From Gossypium raimondii (lineage: Eukaryota > Streptophyta > Magnoliopsida > Malvales > Malvaceae), in NCBI RefSeq assembly GCF_025698545.1, contig NC_068577.1, positions 1,550,001-1,614,000 of the forward strand: a stretch of DNA of 64,000 nt. The letters are read 5' to 3'. Numbering within the stretch: the first letter of the stretch is position 1; every line of letters starts with the position of its first letter. A program made the translations under genes and the position numbers. Under the pieces are notes generated by a model. The model ran no database searches. It was not told where the DNA came from and worked only from the letters and a program-made list of their open reading frames with translations. Below, one piece after another: positions 21,568-33,136 of the stretch.

Positions 21568-22708
21568 CTAGAAATGTTGTAAAGTGGTACTCGAAATCAC
21601 TGTTAGTGTGATCTCAGAGCGGAGTATCAAGAGTTAAGTCTGAAACCTCTGGCATTCTTACTTGTAGTTCAGAGCTTAAGAGAACGCTCACGGGGTTAAC
21701 CGTCCGTGGCGGATCAATCTACTTACGTGAATCAAAGGCTACATGAGAACCACTTAAACACCTTACGGAAGTTGGCCTTATAAGTTGTTTAACGAGATCT
21801 TCTTGTGACAACTATTATAGGAGATGTAGGTGCGATATCTTCTCCTCACTACTAGACTATTATAGGATATGTAGATGACGCGAGAAGGCAGTGGTCCCCA
21901 TGACCCAGATTACGCGGAATCTCGATAGAGATTGAAGTAGGGGATTATGGCTTTGCGGGGCCATAAATCCTGTAGCTCAAGAACAAGAGATAAGTCTGAG
22001 TGGCCAAGTTTCCGGGTAGGGTGCGGAACGGCGCACACGCCAGCTTTAGAATTCCACATCGCAGGAATTTGGTTGGAGGCTGTAACCCCGATCCTTGTCC
22101 AGTAGGTCTCTTCAGCCCAACATTCTTTTGACCGGAAGTGGCTCTGCTAACCATCTGTTTGATAATTCTCATCAGGTGGGATGGCAAAAAAGTGTTGCAG
22201 CTGAAGAAAGAATTGCCGTTCTATAGTTTACAACTATAGGGAATTGCCGCCAACGGAGCGAGCGGGATTCTAGGCACTTCAAGATATTCTGAGTGGGACA
22301 CGACGCTCTTGAAAAAAGCTTTGAGATCGGTTCCGGATTCCTTAAATCAGATAGAAAAAAACTCCAGCTGAAATGGAGGAGGAAAGGGAACAGCTCTCAG
22401 TACGAGAAGGCGGGTACTGCTCAGGAAACTGGTGTAGCGCCACCACACTTTCCTGGGCGCGCGTCGGTCCCACCGGTGGCCGACCAAGTAGGGATACTTG
22501 TAGCGCATGTCGGGCGAAGAAGATGGCTCCATACGGGATACAACAAATGATACGTTATAGACTCAAATCAAAAATTTCTAAATTTTTTTATTGGTTTTTC
22601 CCTTGCGCAAGCGCAAGGCAAGAGGGTACGTTACCCCTCCATACCTCCCTCGGGGAGGCTTATCATAGGAACGTTACCCCTCCATACCTCCCTCGGGGAG
22701 GCTTATAT
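21568..22708 (+). repeat. Direct repeat copy 2 within the organellar insert
   Basis: 1141 bases, the partner of 20074-21203. It starts at 'ctagaaatgttgtaaagtgg' after 364 bases of further organelle-like sequence, and ends at the right border of the insert. Confidence 0.9.
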
Positions 22709-24278
22709 GAAATTGATTAGAAAAAATTGGCCCTTAATAATAGCAAAATTTTTTATTATGGTACTTATACTTTAAAAATGTTGATTTTTAGTACACATTT
22801 TATTTCATCTACTAAACTTGTATCTATTACTTACTCTTAAATTAAGCAAGAGGTAATGTGGCACACCTCTCTTATCATAGCCTCCACATCTGACCAAGAT
22901 CACAATCTTGATTAGCTTACTAATTCCATCATTGAGTCTCAACCATCTGAAGTTGACCCTGACGCTCGACACTTTGTTGATGAAGTTGCTATGGCTGAAA
23001 AGCAATGTAAGCTAATTGTTGGTGTAAATGTTGCGACTGAAGAGTTGGAAATAGCAGCCCTGCAACTCAAAGGCGTACCAAGGGGTTTGTAACTAGGGAA
23101 ACTGAAACTGAGTATGACAAGATGAAGGATGCTGGGAAATGAAGGAAAAGAAAGTAACCTTTTATTCTTTAGGTTCCAAAAATTTGACACAATACCCAGA
23201 AACACTAATAATTCCTCTCTAATCTATAAATAAGAGGATAATGCAATCGACTTAAACAAAATATTCAATAAAATATGAAATCACCCGAATAAATTTCAAG
23301 CATATAGAACTGAAGTAGTACATGTACAGCTTTATCCATGTGCAATTATTTAACTTTCATGCTTCCAATGAATTAGTCTCTTTGAAGATAAAGAGTCAAC
23401 TTCTCATGAACCCTAGAAAAGACAATAGTGGCCAGTTAATCAGCTTAACATTACAGTTAAGCTATGACTGGGAGAGAGACTCACTCGCTCACTAACTCAC
23501 TATGTGTGACCTTGTTCGATTCTCTTGTCTCACTCAATATATTTTAAGAAGTCCCCCACGCAAGGACTCCACTCCCACCACTAACTTACCTGATTCGTAT
23601 GTCTCTCAAATTTGGCTTAGGCATAGGATACAAGTACAATATATTCTTGAATCAAATACGAATGTGAAACACAGATACTTTGCTCCTTAATAAAAAAAAG
23701 GACTAATTTGTTCCTTAAATACTCCTGTTGGTCTCATTGGTTTCTTTTTCCAAGACTGATTCAAAGCATGGTTAATTAATACACATTCAAACTTGATAAT
23801 TTTCTTTTTCTGTCAACAAGAAAGTAAATAAGATTATGTAACCAAACCATGAAATGCAGTGAACTTTAAGCACCACTTCTAACCCATAGCTGACATACTT
23901 TGAACACCTCTAGTCAAAAACATTGAATGAGTAGGAAGTCTTGGATGTTGAGCAATAAAAACTCAAAAAGGTACTACTTGCAAGAAGTAGATTAAAAATT
24001 GAAGTCAAAACACTTGAGATTAAAACTGTATGGTAATTGTAATTTCATATGCCAAAAAGAAAAATCAAAGATATGCTTTTTCCTTCCATTTTATTATCAG
24101 AGTTTGAAACTTTGTCTCAATTCACAAAATCATGGAATTGAGATGAAAAGAAGAAAGCCATTTCATCCCCTTTCTTTCCTCTATAATTTACAATGATAAG
24201 AAAAAACATCCCATTCAATGGAACCACTTTCTATGGCTCTTGGTACATTGTGTGAATTATGTTCAAAATCATAAGCCA
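22709..24278. other. Intergenic sequence with a short degenerate coding remnant
   Basis: The plus strand at about 22930-23080 is open for some 50 residues ('QPSEVDPDARHFVDEVAMAE', 'LIVGVNVATEELEIAALQLK') with stops on both sides. It is charged and helix-like, but I do not recognise it. It may be an exon relic. The 88-residue minus frame over it is a shadow. From 23200 to 24240 I see no feature other than the 3' flank of the minus-strand RING gene. Confidence 0.35.
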
Positions 24279-25367
24279 TTACCTTCTTCTTCTCCTACTT
24301 CTAGATCTTGCATTATCAAGTTCAAGAGCCCAACCTCTTCTCCTTGAAGGAGGACTAAAAAGGGAAAAGGATCTACTACTTCTCCTTATCCTTGAATCCA
24401 ACCTAGGAGAAGAACTTGAACCACTAAAACACCCAAACATATTCCGCAACACCCTTCTAAGATACCCTCCTCTTTCCCTCCCTACACTCCCCCATGAAAC
24501 CCTCCGCGGCACCGACCCTCCGCCGCTAAAACCACCATCCATTTCCGTATAAACAACGGGAAACTCTCTATTCTCTCCAGCTGAAAACCTCCCCACCGCG
24601 AACCCACCACCCGGTAATCTCCAAATGGTCAACCCCATGGGGGTCTCATCCAATGAATTTGAACTCCCGTCCCCTTCTTCCCCTTTAGCTGCCGGCAATT
24701 CATGGCGGCAAACGGGGCATGAATTTCGCAACCGAAGCCAAGGGAGTAAACAGTTTGAATGGTACAAATGGTTACAAGGCATGTTTAAAACTTTGGTTCC
24801 TAACTCGAATTGTTCTTTACATACCGCACAGAACAGTTCGTTATGGATATGGGTATCGTCTATTTCCACCATTGGCATTGCCTCAACCGCCGCTTTCGAC
24901 GCCGGCGGTTGGTTGTGACGCCCAATGTTTTGGATTTCCATTTGTGATAACTGCTCAATTAACCGGTCAAACCCAGGACCTAACAGAAACTCCGACATGC
25001 TCGCCGGTAAAGGCCGCAAACCCAATCCACCTCCGTCGTCATAATAAAGCTCAAACCCCCTCCCACTCTGTTCAACATTTGTACTTTCCCCGGAAGGTGA
25101 CGCCAAGACGATGACGGGATTAAAAGGAGAACGATCGCCACCGTTCATCCGGCTTCGACGAAGGGTAGTTGAGCTATTGTACATCGCGGTGAATCCATCG
25201 CCGCCGACGAGACGGGAGTCAGCGTGGAGAGCACGCGCTGCATGAGGCATGTTATCGATCTCTTCGATGAATCCGCCGTCACAGTCGGGGCAAGTAATCG
25301 GATCTTCGTTGGAAATCAAGAAGAACTGATTGCATTGGTAACACCAATACGACGTCGTTGCTGCCAT
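24279..25367 (-). CDS. RING-H2 E3 ubiquitin ligase with zinc-ribbon and DUF1117 (RDUF-type)
   Basis: This intronless gene of 362 residues encodes an E3 ubiquitin ligase that recruits an E2 enzyme through its RING. The N-terminus has a zinc-ribbon, 'YWCYQCNQFF...CPDCDGGF' (Cys9, 12, 26, 29). A RING-H2 finger lies at about 180-220 with ligands C180, C183, C198, H200, H203, C206, C217 and C220 ('PCNHLYHSNC', 'SCPVCRHELP'). The following part ('GLTIWRLPGGGFAVGRF', then 'FPVVYTEMDGGF') is the DUF1117 region. This order is that of Arabidopsis RDUF1/RDUF2 and relatives, linked to ABA and drought responses. The start at 25367 gives the usual 'MA.TSYWCYQC' N-terminus. The C-terminus ends in an Arg-rich run. 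All zinc ligands are present, so it should be active. The family is firm; one-to-one orthology is not shown. Confidence 0.93.
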   Translation of the reverse strand: MAATTSYWCYQCNQFFLISNEDPITCPDCDGGFIEEIDNMPHAARALHADSRLVGGDGFTAMYNSSTTLRRSRMNGGDRSPFNPVIVLASPSGESTNVEQSGRGFELYYDDGGGLGLRPLPASMSEFLLGPGFDRLIEQLSQMEIQNIGRHNQPPASKAAVEAMPMVEIDDTHIHNELFCAVCKEQFELGTKVLNMPCNHLYHSNCLLPWLRLRNSCPVCRHELPAAKGEEGDGSSNSLDETPMGLTIWRLPGGGFAVGRFSAGENREFPVVYTEMDGGFSGGGSVPRRVSWGSVGRERGGYLRRVLRNMFGCFSGSSSSPRLDSRIRRSSRSFSLFSPPSRRRGWALELDNARSRSRRRRR

Positions 25368-25568
25368 ACAGATTTAATAAACCAAAGCAAAAAAAGAGGG
25401 GGACTTTTACAAAAAAGAGGAAAAAAGGAAACTAAATTCCGAAAAGAGTGAACATATTTCCTTTTACGATGTTTGGTTTGAGTCTTTGAGAGAGGAAGGA
25501 AAGAGCTCTGTTTTTATTCAAAGGGGAAAGAAAGAGTAATGAGAAATAAAAGGAGACCACGAATTATT

Positions 25569-25576
25569 CTTTTATA
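25569..25576 (-). promoter_or_regulatory. TATA box of the RING gene
   Basis: On the minus strand TATAAAAG lies about 205 bases upstream of the ATG at 25367, implying a 5' leader of about 170 bases, which is A/G-rich on the coding strand's complement near 25380-25550. Confidence 0.5.
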
Positions 25577-25599
25577 CATAAAACGCTGCGTTGAACGGG

Positions 25600-26160
25600 A
25601 TTGCCGCGTTAGCGTCCTCCCTACGCCCCTAGTTTTTATTTCCTTTATTTTTTAAAATCATTCCTCCACCGTCATTGTACCAAATACTCGTCTTTTAAAA
25701 AAATACATAAATTTGTATAAGTAAGGGTGAGCAATTGGTTAATGTGGCCAGTTTGGTCGATTTTTTTTCCAACTTGACCGACTTATATAGTATAAAGCGG
25801 CTTGATCGAATCGTCTTATTTAAAATATATATTTAAGTTAATGAGAATGTAAATATATTTAAAATAATTTAAATATTAAGTTAGTTAAGTTGGTCGTTCC
25901 GATTATGAAATTGATCGCTCTCCTCTACAATGTAAGTACTTGAACCTAATTTCGTACTTAAAATTGACCATTTTGTTATACATTATTAATTTCAAGTTTT
26001 ATTTCAATTATTACCAACCCTCCAATTAAATAATTTAGGGTAAGATCACATACCTACCGGCTTAATCTTGTAAACATTATTTTATTTTAAATTCTAAACA
26101 AATTTTTATTAGTAGGGACTTTTATCCTATATAAAGTTTCCGATTATTATTACTTACTTG
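25600..26160. other. Intergenic sequence, repeat-like
   Basis: AT-rich. 'aagggtgagcaattggttaa' near 25728 could be the end of another MITE of the 13.23-kb type, but no facing end is recognisable. Confidence 0.35.
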
Positions 26161-26305
26161 TCGGTTGAGTTTTAGCTCGAATGACATGGGTATTGTTGCT
26201 AATACAAGAAGATATGGGTTCGAGTACGCTGAAGCGTATTATTCTCCTATTTATGGGTTGAGGAAGGACTATAGGTAGTTCTATACACTGTGTCAAAAAG
26301 AGCAG
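26161..26305 (+). mobile_element. tRNA-derived SINE-like copy C (best preserved)
   Basis: 'ttttagctcgaatgacatgg' resembles a Pol III box A, and 'atgggttcgagtacgctgaa', about 45 bases on, contains a good box B (GGTTCGAGTAC). It continues with 'attctcctatttatgggttg' and 'tagttctatacactgtgtca', and stops near 26305 without a clear poly(A). The same order of landmarks is found at 15663, 43337 and 59641. It has no coding capacity. Confidence 0.6.
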
Positions 26306-28477
26306 ATATGATCAAAATCCAAAGTTTGAATTCGAGTCATTTCTTTAAGAGTGTAATGTATCTTACTATTGCACTCAATGCTTGTTAGTTCATTGTATTT
26401 TTTTTAAAACAATATAATACATGTAGATAATTGTAAAAACATATATCTAGCAAATTTTAAAAGTAAAATACATAAGTATTTTTCATTGTAATTTTACATT
26501 ATAACATGAATTTAACAATGACCACTATATTTTTTACATATTTTTACTGTCTATAAAGATTAATTCTTTCGAGGTTCGTAACTATCCTTTTTAACAATGT
26601 TATTTCTAAAATTGAACTTCACTCAATATTTTATATTAAAATCGTTGAAAATAAACCCGATAGTTTTTTTAATACATATTTTTTGATGATATTTAATATA
26701 AAGTAGAGATCTATAAAATTTTAATTTTTGAATCAAAGTACGATTTATCGAATTATAAAAATATTAATAAAATTTAAGTGTAAATATTTTTTAGTATAAA
26801 GATGGATAAATTTGTAGATAGAATTAATTTATATATAAATTTTTTTCGATTGTAGTAAAGATGTTTATGGATTAAGTTAGACTTTTATATGACATTATTA
26901 TATTTTATATTTGTCTAAGCTTCACTCTATTTGAAATATGAGTCTCAAATTTTGTTCAATTCTACCAAAACTTGTAAATGGCCAACTTAATCTCGTTTTA
27001 AGTTTGTTTATATTATCTTTTACAAAAAATTGACTTTTTAATTTAATATTTTTATGAGATATAAACTATATATTATATATAAGAATAAAATAAAATAATG
27101 TATTGCATACATGTGTAAATCAAGTTGAGCTCGGGTTTTAAATGATAGAGCTCAAGTTTAACTCATATTTAAAACAGATCTATTTTTTCGTTTATGTACT
27201 TAATCTATATTTGGGTTTAATATTTTATCCAAATCCTCCCAAATATCGAATTTAAATGGATAATCCATCCTTTAAACAACTTTACACCATACATTTGATT
27301 ATTTCTTTTAGTACCATCACTTAAAATTATTTTTTTGGTGAATTATAAGAGGAGGGCAAAGCCCTAACAGCAATGCGACTAACACGACTCGAACCCAGGT
27401 CATATTTGGGGCGGTGCCAAAACACGGGTTCAAATTTAAATGAATAACTTATTGATTATTTTTTTAGCTCCACCATTTCTTTGCAAAGACTTTTTCCCTT
27501 TTCATAAAAGACGGAAGAAGGGCGAATTTACACGTGATGCTGAAAACAATCCAAAGTCTCACCAGTCTATATTGATATTGATCATATTTTACTAAGAGAC
27601 TATTTATAAACCCACAAAAAATATATACCTGTTGAAATTGAAAGGAATTGGGTAGTTAATTTAATTAATTAAAACCAATATATTCATAAAAAATAAGTGT
27701 TTACACAGAACAACTTTAGACAACAAACTAGCAAACCTAACATTGAGCAATGAGATAAAGACATCATTGATTAAACAATTTAGAAATATAGAAGACTAAA
27801 TTGGAGGGGCAGGTAATTCATCCTTGTCCAAAATATGAACCAAGAAAGATGGCTGTTGACACAGTCAATTGAAGTCACACATCTCCCTTTCAAAATTTAT
27901 GTTGCGAGTCCTTAGAAACATTCTTCCTTAGAAGGGAGTTAATTGTGATAATAGGTGCAAAAAAATATGCATATTCGGAGGATAATTCCTATGCGTGATT
28001 TGGGATCGATTGGGTGATTTAAGAAGTGATATAGATGGAAGTGGTTAGTGCTAGTTACAAGGGTTAAATGCAATTCTAGTTGCAACTTAATGTACATTTG
28101 TTGTTATATTTGATTTACATCTTTTGACTAAAATTGTTGGAGCATTTAATTAAAAATTTTAAAGGATTTTTAACAACATTTTACTGAAGACAAAATATGA
28201 AAGAATTAAGTCAAGCGATTATATATTGAAGACTTTCATGTGCTCTAGTTTTCTTATTGAAGAGATTCGTTTGCTTGAGAAGACTAAAACAAGAAGATCT
28301 CGAAAATTTCATTCCATATTGAAGGCTGTATTGAAGATTATTTTCTTGGGAGATAGTGATTCACATTGACTTCTAGTTGCAACTGAACGGATATCTAGAA
28401 GGCAAATTCAATGAAGTAACATCAATTATCTAGATTGCTTTAACATGATGACAGGGAGTGTCCCTAAGTATATTGTT
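26306..28477. other. AT-rich intergenic sequence
   Basis: No gene recognised. At 27345-27425, on the minus strand, 'gacctgggttcgagtcgtgt' contains a box B-like motif and may mark another SINE family, but no box A is clear. Confidence 0.4.
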
Positions 28478-28612
28478 GAGGAGTTTTGTGGTATTAGTTG
28501 GAAGCTATGGTGGGCAAGAAATCAATTGGTTTGGAGTGACAATGGTGTGCCTTGCAATATAGTTCTTTCACAAGCTCTCTCATTCTTAAGATAGTGGCAG
28601 GAGGTTGGCATT
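28478..28612 (+). mobile_element. LINE fragment, between RT and RNase H domains
   Basis: One frame reads 'WWARNQLVWSDNGV' then 'VLSQALSFLR' and a stop. It resembles the linker between zf-RVT and RNase H in plant LINE ORF2 (W..RN..VW...). It is short and decayed. Confidence 0.4.
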
Positions 28613-29599
28613 GAGCCCAACTATAGGCACTAGAACATCGACTATATTGGCATTGAAACATACCCTCTTGGCACTTGGAGATGTGATGAGATGAATGTTC
28701 ACAACCTCAATTACAACTCTTCAAAATCACTATACTTAATCTGCGCACGGAAAACAAAATCGTACGTTGAGTAAAAACTCAGTGGTATTTTTATAATCCG
28801 AATATTTAAAGATAAAACAATATAATATGCACATAATAATTATAGGCACAATTGAATATTTAAAAATCACATTTATTCATACAATGACATTAGCCATGCA
28901 TTACTCAATTCATGAATACATCATTATATACCATACTCAATTTTTATCACTTGCTATATATAATAGCTTTCTATAATTTGTTCACATATCATTTAAACAA
29001 TGACACAATCCATTCCACATTCAATTCATGAATACATAACTCGTGTATTCCTTGTATTTACAACATATTTCACATTATACTTTTAGTTCACTATCTCAAT
29101 TCCATTTCTCATACCATGCCATTTCAATATCAATTATAAAACTTTAAATTGGTTTCCACACTCTACCTTCTATCACTCCTTTGCCTTTGTCTATTTCCTC
29201 TCATAATTCCTAGTTTAATAAACTAAATACCTCTTCTCCCTCAAATCATAACCAATTTCTCTCACTAGAGTTACCTTTAATTAAAGGCCATATCTCCTAC
29301 TTAGATCTCTTTCTTCCCTAGAACAAACTTTTTTGAGCAATTCTTACTAATATAACTAATTAGCCCACAATTATAAAGATAACCATTAAGGTTTTTATAC
29401 CTAATCGAAGCCCAGATCCATCATTTATTCTATCATGGAACATAGAAGCCTGCTTCAAGCTATCATTGACCACCCTCTTAATCCTCAGGAAGCTTATGCC
29501 AATTCCATTTCTAGGTTGCAATTACGAATTTTTATAACTCTCATAACTTCGGAGTAATTATCATCGCTTCCTCTTTGATAGCCATTCAAGAGGAAGACC
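28613..29599. other. Intergenic sequence, no feature seen
   Basis: AT- and C-rich simple text such as 'attccacattcaattcatga' repeats loosely in the area. No coding frame is present. Confidence 0.4.
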
Positions 29600-30911
29600 G
29601 TGAGATGATGAGTCACAAATAGAAGGAATGAGGAAGGAAGATTTTGAATTTGGGTCAAATGAAACATTCAATGAAAAGCATTATGATGTGGTAATTGGTA
29701 ATAAGGATAGAGGTAAAATGTTGGCTGAGAGGCTGGATTTTAGGGTTGATGAAATGGTTGGGTATAATTCTAATACTTATGGTGATTTTATCGAATACGA
29801 AGAAAAGAGGGACCTTGTGAAATTTGATGTTGTCATCGAGGGTGACAAGAATTTGAATTTGGACTTTTCTAATTTTGGGGCCCAAATGGAGGAAATTTGT
29901 ATACGTGTAGCAATTGAGAATATTGATGTGGTTCAAGACTCTATTAGGGATTAGGGTCTTGGATGGTCCAAATGCTAAATTTGAGATTAGTTTATTGGAT
30001 GGGTTGGCTCGTCCGTTACCCATAGTGGAATCAAGGGGTGAGTAGGATAATATCCTTAAGTCGTATTTTTCTGATTGGGGTCTTGAATAATCCCTTAATT
30101 TCTACTAACCCAAGTTTTAGTATGTGACATTCGGTTTGGATATTAAGTCTATTATTTTTTTTCTAGTTATGTATGATTTTTGGTGTTTTAGATTTTTGTG
30201 ATTGTGGCATTGTAAAGATTTTTACTTTTTTTGAAGGTCATTTGATCGTGTCATACATAGGTGTCAGTTTCTTTTTGGTTGATTGATTGATGGAGCCTTC
30301 AAAAAGGGGGTGTTAGGGATTTTAGGGTCTTTTGTGTTTTCCATGTGTCCATTTTGGATGATGATGATGACCAAGTGTTTCCTTTTTCTGCTTGAATGGT
30401 GTGGTAAATGGATCGTTACATTTTTGAGTTTCTTGGATGGTTATGGGGGTTTGAGGTGCATGCTGGTGGTGAATTGTTGCTTTGGTTCTAAATTGGTTGT
30501 TGTATTGCTGAGTTTGGTAATACTTCCTATGAGGTTTTTGTTATGCTTCATCGTCATTCTTTTTTGGATTTGAGTACCCTACAGTGGAGTTGGTTATTGA
30601 GTAAGATTATTTTGTGGCGGTGTTGATTTTGGTTTTTGTTATCATGTTCAGGCGCTTTATTAAGTTTTGGTAGTTTTGTTAGCTCTTATGGAAGCTTGGA
30701 GGCTTGTGGTATATGGTTTTGGTTAAGGTTTCTATCATGGTGTTTGTGTGTGTGTGTGTGTGTGTGTTTTCCAAGGCTTTTATGGTGTTGTAAGCATTGT
30801 ATGGTGTTCTTTTCCTTCCTACCTTGAAGGTATATGTGTTTGAGGTGTGTCTAAACCTTTTTCTCTTTTTTAATAAAATTTATTGGCCTAGCAAAAAAAA
30901 AAAAAAAAATT
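29600..30911 (+). mobile_element. Candidate retroposed sequence ending in poly(A)
   Basis: The block ends with 'tttttaataaaatttattgg', then 'cctagc' and a run of about 17 A (30893-30909), the look of a reverse-transcribed 3' end with its AATAAA signal. Before it lies a T/G-rich, 3'-UTR-like stretch with a (TG)n run (30744-30766), as in plant LINE 3' UTRs. A 108-residue frame (29628-29954, acidic, no known domain) lies at the 5' part and could be the truncated coding end. I could not find a target-site duplication. A truncated LINE or a processed retrocopy are both possible. Confidence 0.4.
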
Positions 30912-32800
30912 TGTCTTGGAAAAATCTTTCTCCGAAAAGACTAGCTCTTCTTCCTAGTTTTTGAATTGAATCATGAAACCCATAGTTGATTACGAACCAT
31001 CTTCAATCACTCTCATGTTCCACTTTTCAAATTGAAATAAGATTGCATAAACATTTTCGCCACTTCCTTGACACACAGGATAGTGTATGTTGTAAATACC
31101 CATTAATATGCCTACCATCCTTTTTCAATAGCACTCTCTTTACCTTGATCTTCCCAACTACCACGAAACTTGTTAGGTCTTTATTCTGCTCATCCCCTTC
31201 CTTTAAGATTGATTATGTCCAATCTGGGGTTTTCTAATGGCAACTAGTCAACTTTTATCACTTTGCTCACAAAATGTAAACAGTAAATCAACGAAGGAAA
31301 CAAATTGATTTAAAGTAGGGGTGAATGCAAAATTGGGGGCAAGCACGGGCCCTCACCCTCCAAAATGAAAAATTATATTTCAATCCCCTTAAACTTATTA
31401 AATTATAAATTTGTATATGATAAATTGCATTTTACCTCCCTAAAATGAAAAAAAAAATCTATTTAATCCTTTTAAAAAATGTGAAATTATAAACTTATAC
31501 AAAATCAAATTATAAAAGTTTATAATTAATTCCCACCTTCCTAATTGAAAAGTATGCAACAATCTTATCCGATTCCATTTAATCACTTAATAATTAATGA
31601 CATATTACAAATGTCAAAATAAAACATAGATGAGAAGATATCCAATTTCTTATCTGCCAAATTCTAGGCAAAGTAGAATGACAGATGCCTACAACCCTAT
31701 TTGCCAAATTATTTCATCCACAAACTTGGACATAGAAATTCTTTGAATATAAAATTTATAGTCAAAACATATCATTCCAAAATCATAAAAAATTACAAAA
31801 TTATACTCATCATGTAATTGTTGGGTTTCCCACTTAAAATAAAAAAATTTATTTAAATTTTTAAAATTTTAAATTAATAAAAATAAAATTATATATTAAT
31901 CCCTAAAATAATAAAAAATTAATTTTATCCTTTAGAAATTATAAAATATAAGATATCCAAATTATATCTTTACTATCGTAAAAATTAAAATTTAATTTCG
32001 ACCACCTAAAAGACTTCTCTACCTTCATCCCTGTATAAAAGTTAAAGGATTAGAATGAGTCAATTTTATTTATTAACTATAAAAAAAAACTAATAGAATG
32101 CTTTATGGTTTTACTTTCATTTAAAATTCAATTTCACTTTGATTTTAATTGAAACTAGATTTTACCATATTAGTGAACGAAAATATTTTATATTAAAAAT
32201 ATATTTATAAAATATTTAATAAATGATTATTAGTGGGGTGACAATGATATTTTATAAGAACTTGTCGGTCTTGTATTTGATATCTAAATAATATTTTTCA
32301 ATTGTTTTATTTGAAGATTATATAAAAATATGAAAGGATGAAAATACCCTTACAATAATATTTGTTATCCTTTAAAATAAAAGTATTTTAATAATTTCTC
32401 GATTAAATTGATATTGAATCAACTCGTGACACTAATTCAATTACTCGTATAGAAAAAAAAAAGGGAAAAGTCTGTTTCAGTACGAGAAACTTGTTAGATC
32501 TACTATTGAATTTCAAGTTGTTTATTAATTAGAAATAATTATTTTAATTATCTTCAGTTGGTTCCAATAGAAAATAAATAAAATTGAAGCAAGTGGGAGT
32601 GAAAATTGTCATAGCCAAGCAAGCGTATTTCCATCTTATAATTTGAAATTATAATTTATTTTCTAATTGTTTTGGGGCTCATATTCATACACCACAATCT
32701 TAAACCACGAGTTATTTATAATTATATTTAGATTTATATAGTAAACGGAAGTTAAAATATAATTTTATCATTACTAATTTAAAATTTTATAGATTATATA
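30912..32800. other. AT-rich intergenic sequence
   Basis: No gene recognised. The stretch from 31320 ('gggggcaagcacgggccctc') to 32020 has the style of a decayed dispersed repeat. No boundaries could be set. Confidence 0.4.
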
Positions 32801-33128
32801 GGGTGATAACAATAGACAAAGGGATGAAATTTCTGGTGATCCAAATAACAAAAAGATTCGTTTCAAGGACCCGGAGTCTAATATTAAAGATGTGATGGCT
32901 GTCGGCGCAACACTGATTCCAATCCTGTCTTGGAAAGATATGGTTATGGGGAAAGGCTCCACCGTTTCTAATGGGGACAGAGATTCGAACACTGCCAATG
33001 AGACTTTCTCCCTCCTGGAAGGTGGCGTTAAAAAGTCATTAGTCAGTGGCATTCCCGCTATTGATTTCTCAGATAGAGTTCAAAAATTATTAGTTAATGG
33101 CATCAATTCATTTGATATTAACATTTAA
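32801..33128 (+). mobile_element. LINE ORF1 N-terminal fragment
   Basis: The frame is open from just after a stop at 32798-32800. It reads 'NNKKIRFKDPESNIKDVMAV'-like text, then 'LSWKDMVMGKGS', typical of the start of plant LINE ORF1 proteins before DUF4283 ('SWKD.L.G'). It continues to a stop at 33126. The DUF4283 and zinc-knuckle parts are missing. Eight bases after the stop lies the proposed left border of the LTR element, so insertion may have contributed to the truncation. Confidence 0.5.
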
Positions 33129-33136
33129 ATTTATCA

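Larger units (their letters stand above)
20074..22708. other. Insert of organellar (probably mitochondrial) DNA
   Basis: This G+C-richer block stands out sharply from AT-rich nuclear flanks, with abrupt borders at 'atttaa|ctagaaatg' and 'ttatat|gaaattg'. Its style (intron-like text such as 'gtgcgatatcttctcctcac', palindromic 'cctccctcggggagg' repeats, no nuclear-type gene) is that of plant mitochondrial intron or intergenic DNA. I could not name the locus; a group II intron part is possible. It consists of copy 1 (20074-21203), a spacer of 364 bases (21204-21567) and copy 2 (21568-22708). The 85-, 61-, 112- and 115-residue frames inside recur in both copies and show no known domain. A plastid origin is less likely but not excluded. 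Confidence 0.7.

Noticed and set aside
20074..22708. Ribosomal RNA or nuclear rDNA spacer as explanation of the G+C-rich block
   Set aside because: No recognisable rRNA core sequences were seen, and the palindromic repeat and intron-like text fit organelle DNA better.
20788..22720. Frames of 61-115 residues in the organellar insert as protein genes
   Set aside because: They occur identically in both repeat copies and on both strands, show no domain, and read through hairpin repeats.
22939..23205. 88-residue minus-strand frame
   Set aside because: It is a shadow of the plus-strand remnant and has no family resemblance.
24259..25451. Plus-strand frames opposite the RING gene
   Set aside because: They mirror the codon pattern of the minus-strand RING-H2 gene and carry no domain.
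27345..27425. Minus-strand tRNA gene or SINE with a box B-like motif
   Set aside because: Only one promoter box is recognisable and no cloverleaf can be folded, so it was left as intergenic.
30283..30573. 96-residue hydrophobic frame that could look like a membrane protein
   Set aside because: Its hydrophobicity comes from T/G-rich, 3'-UTR-like sequence before a poly(A) tail. There is no other support.
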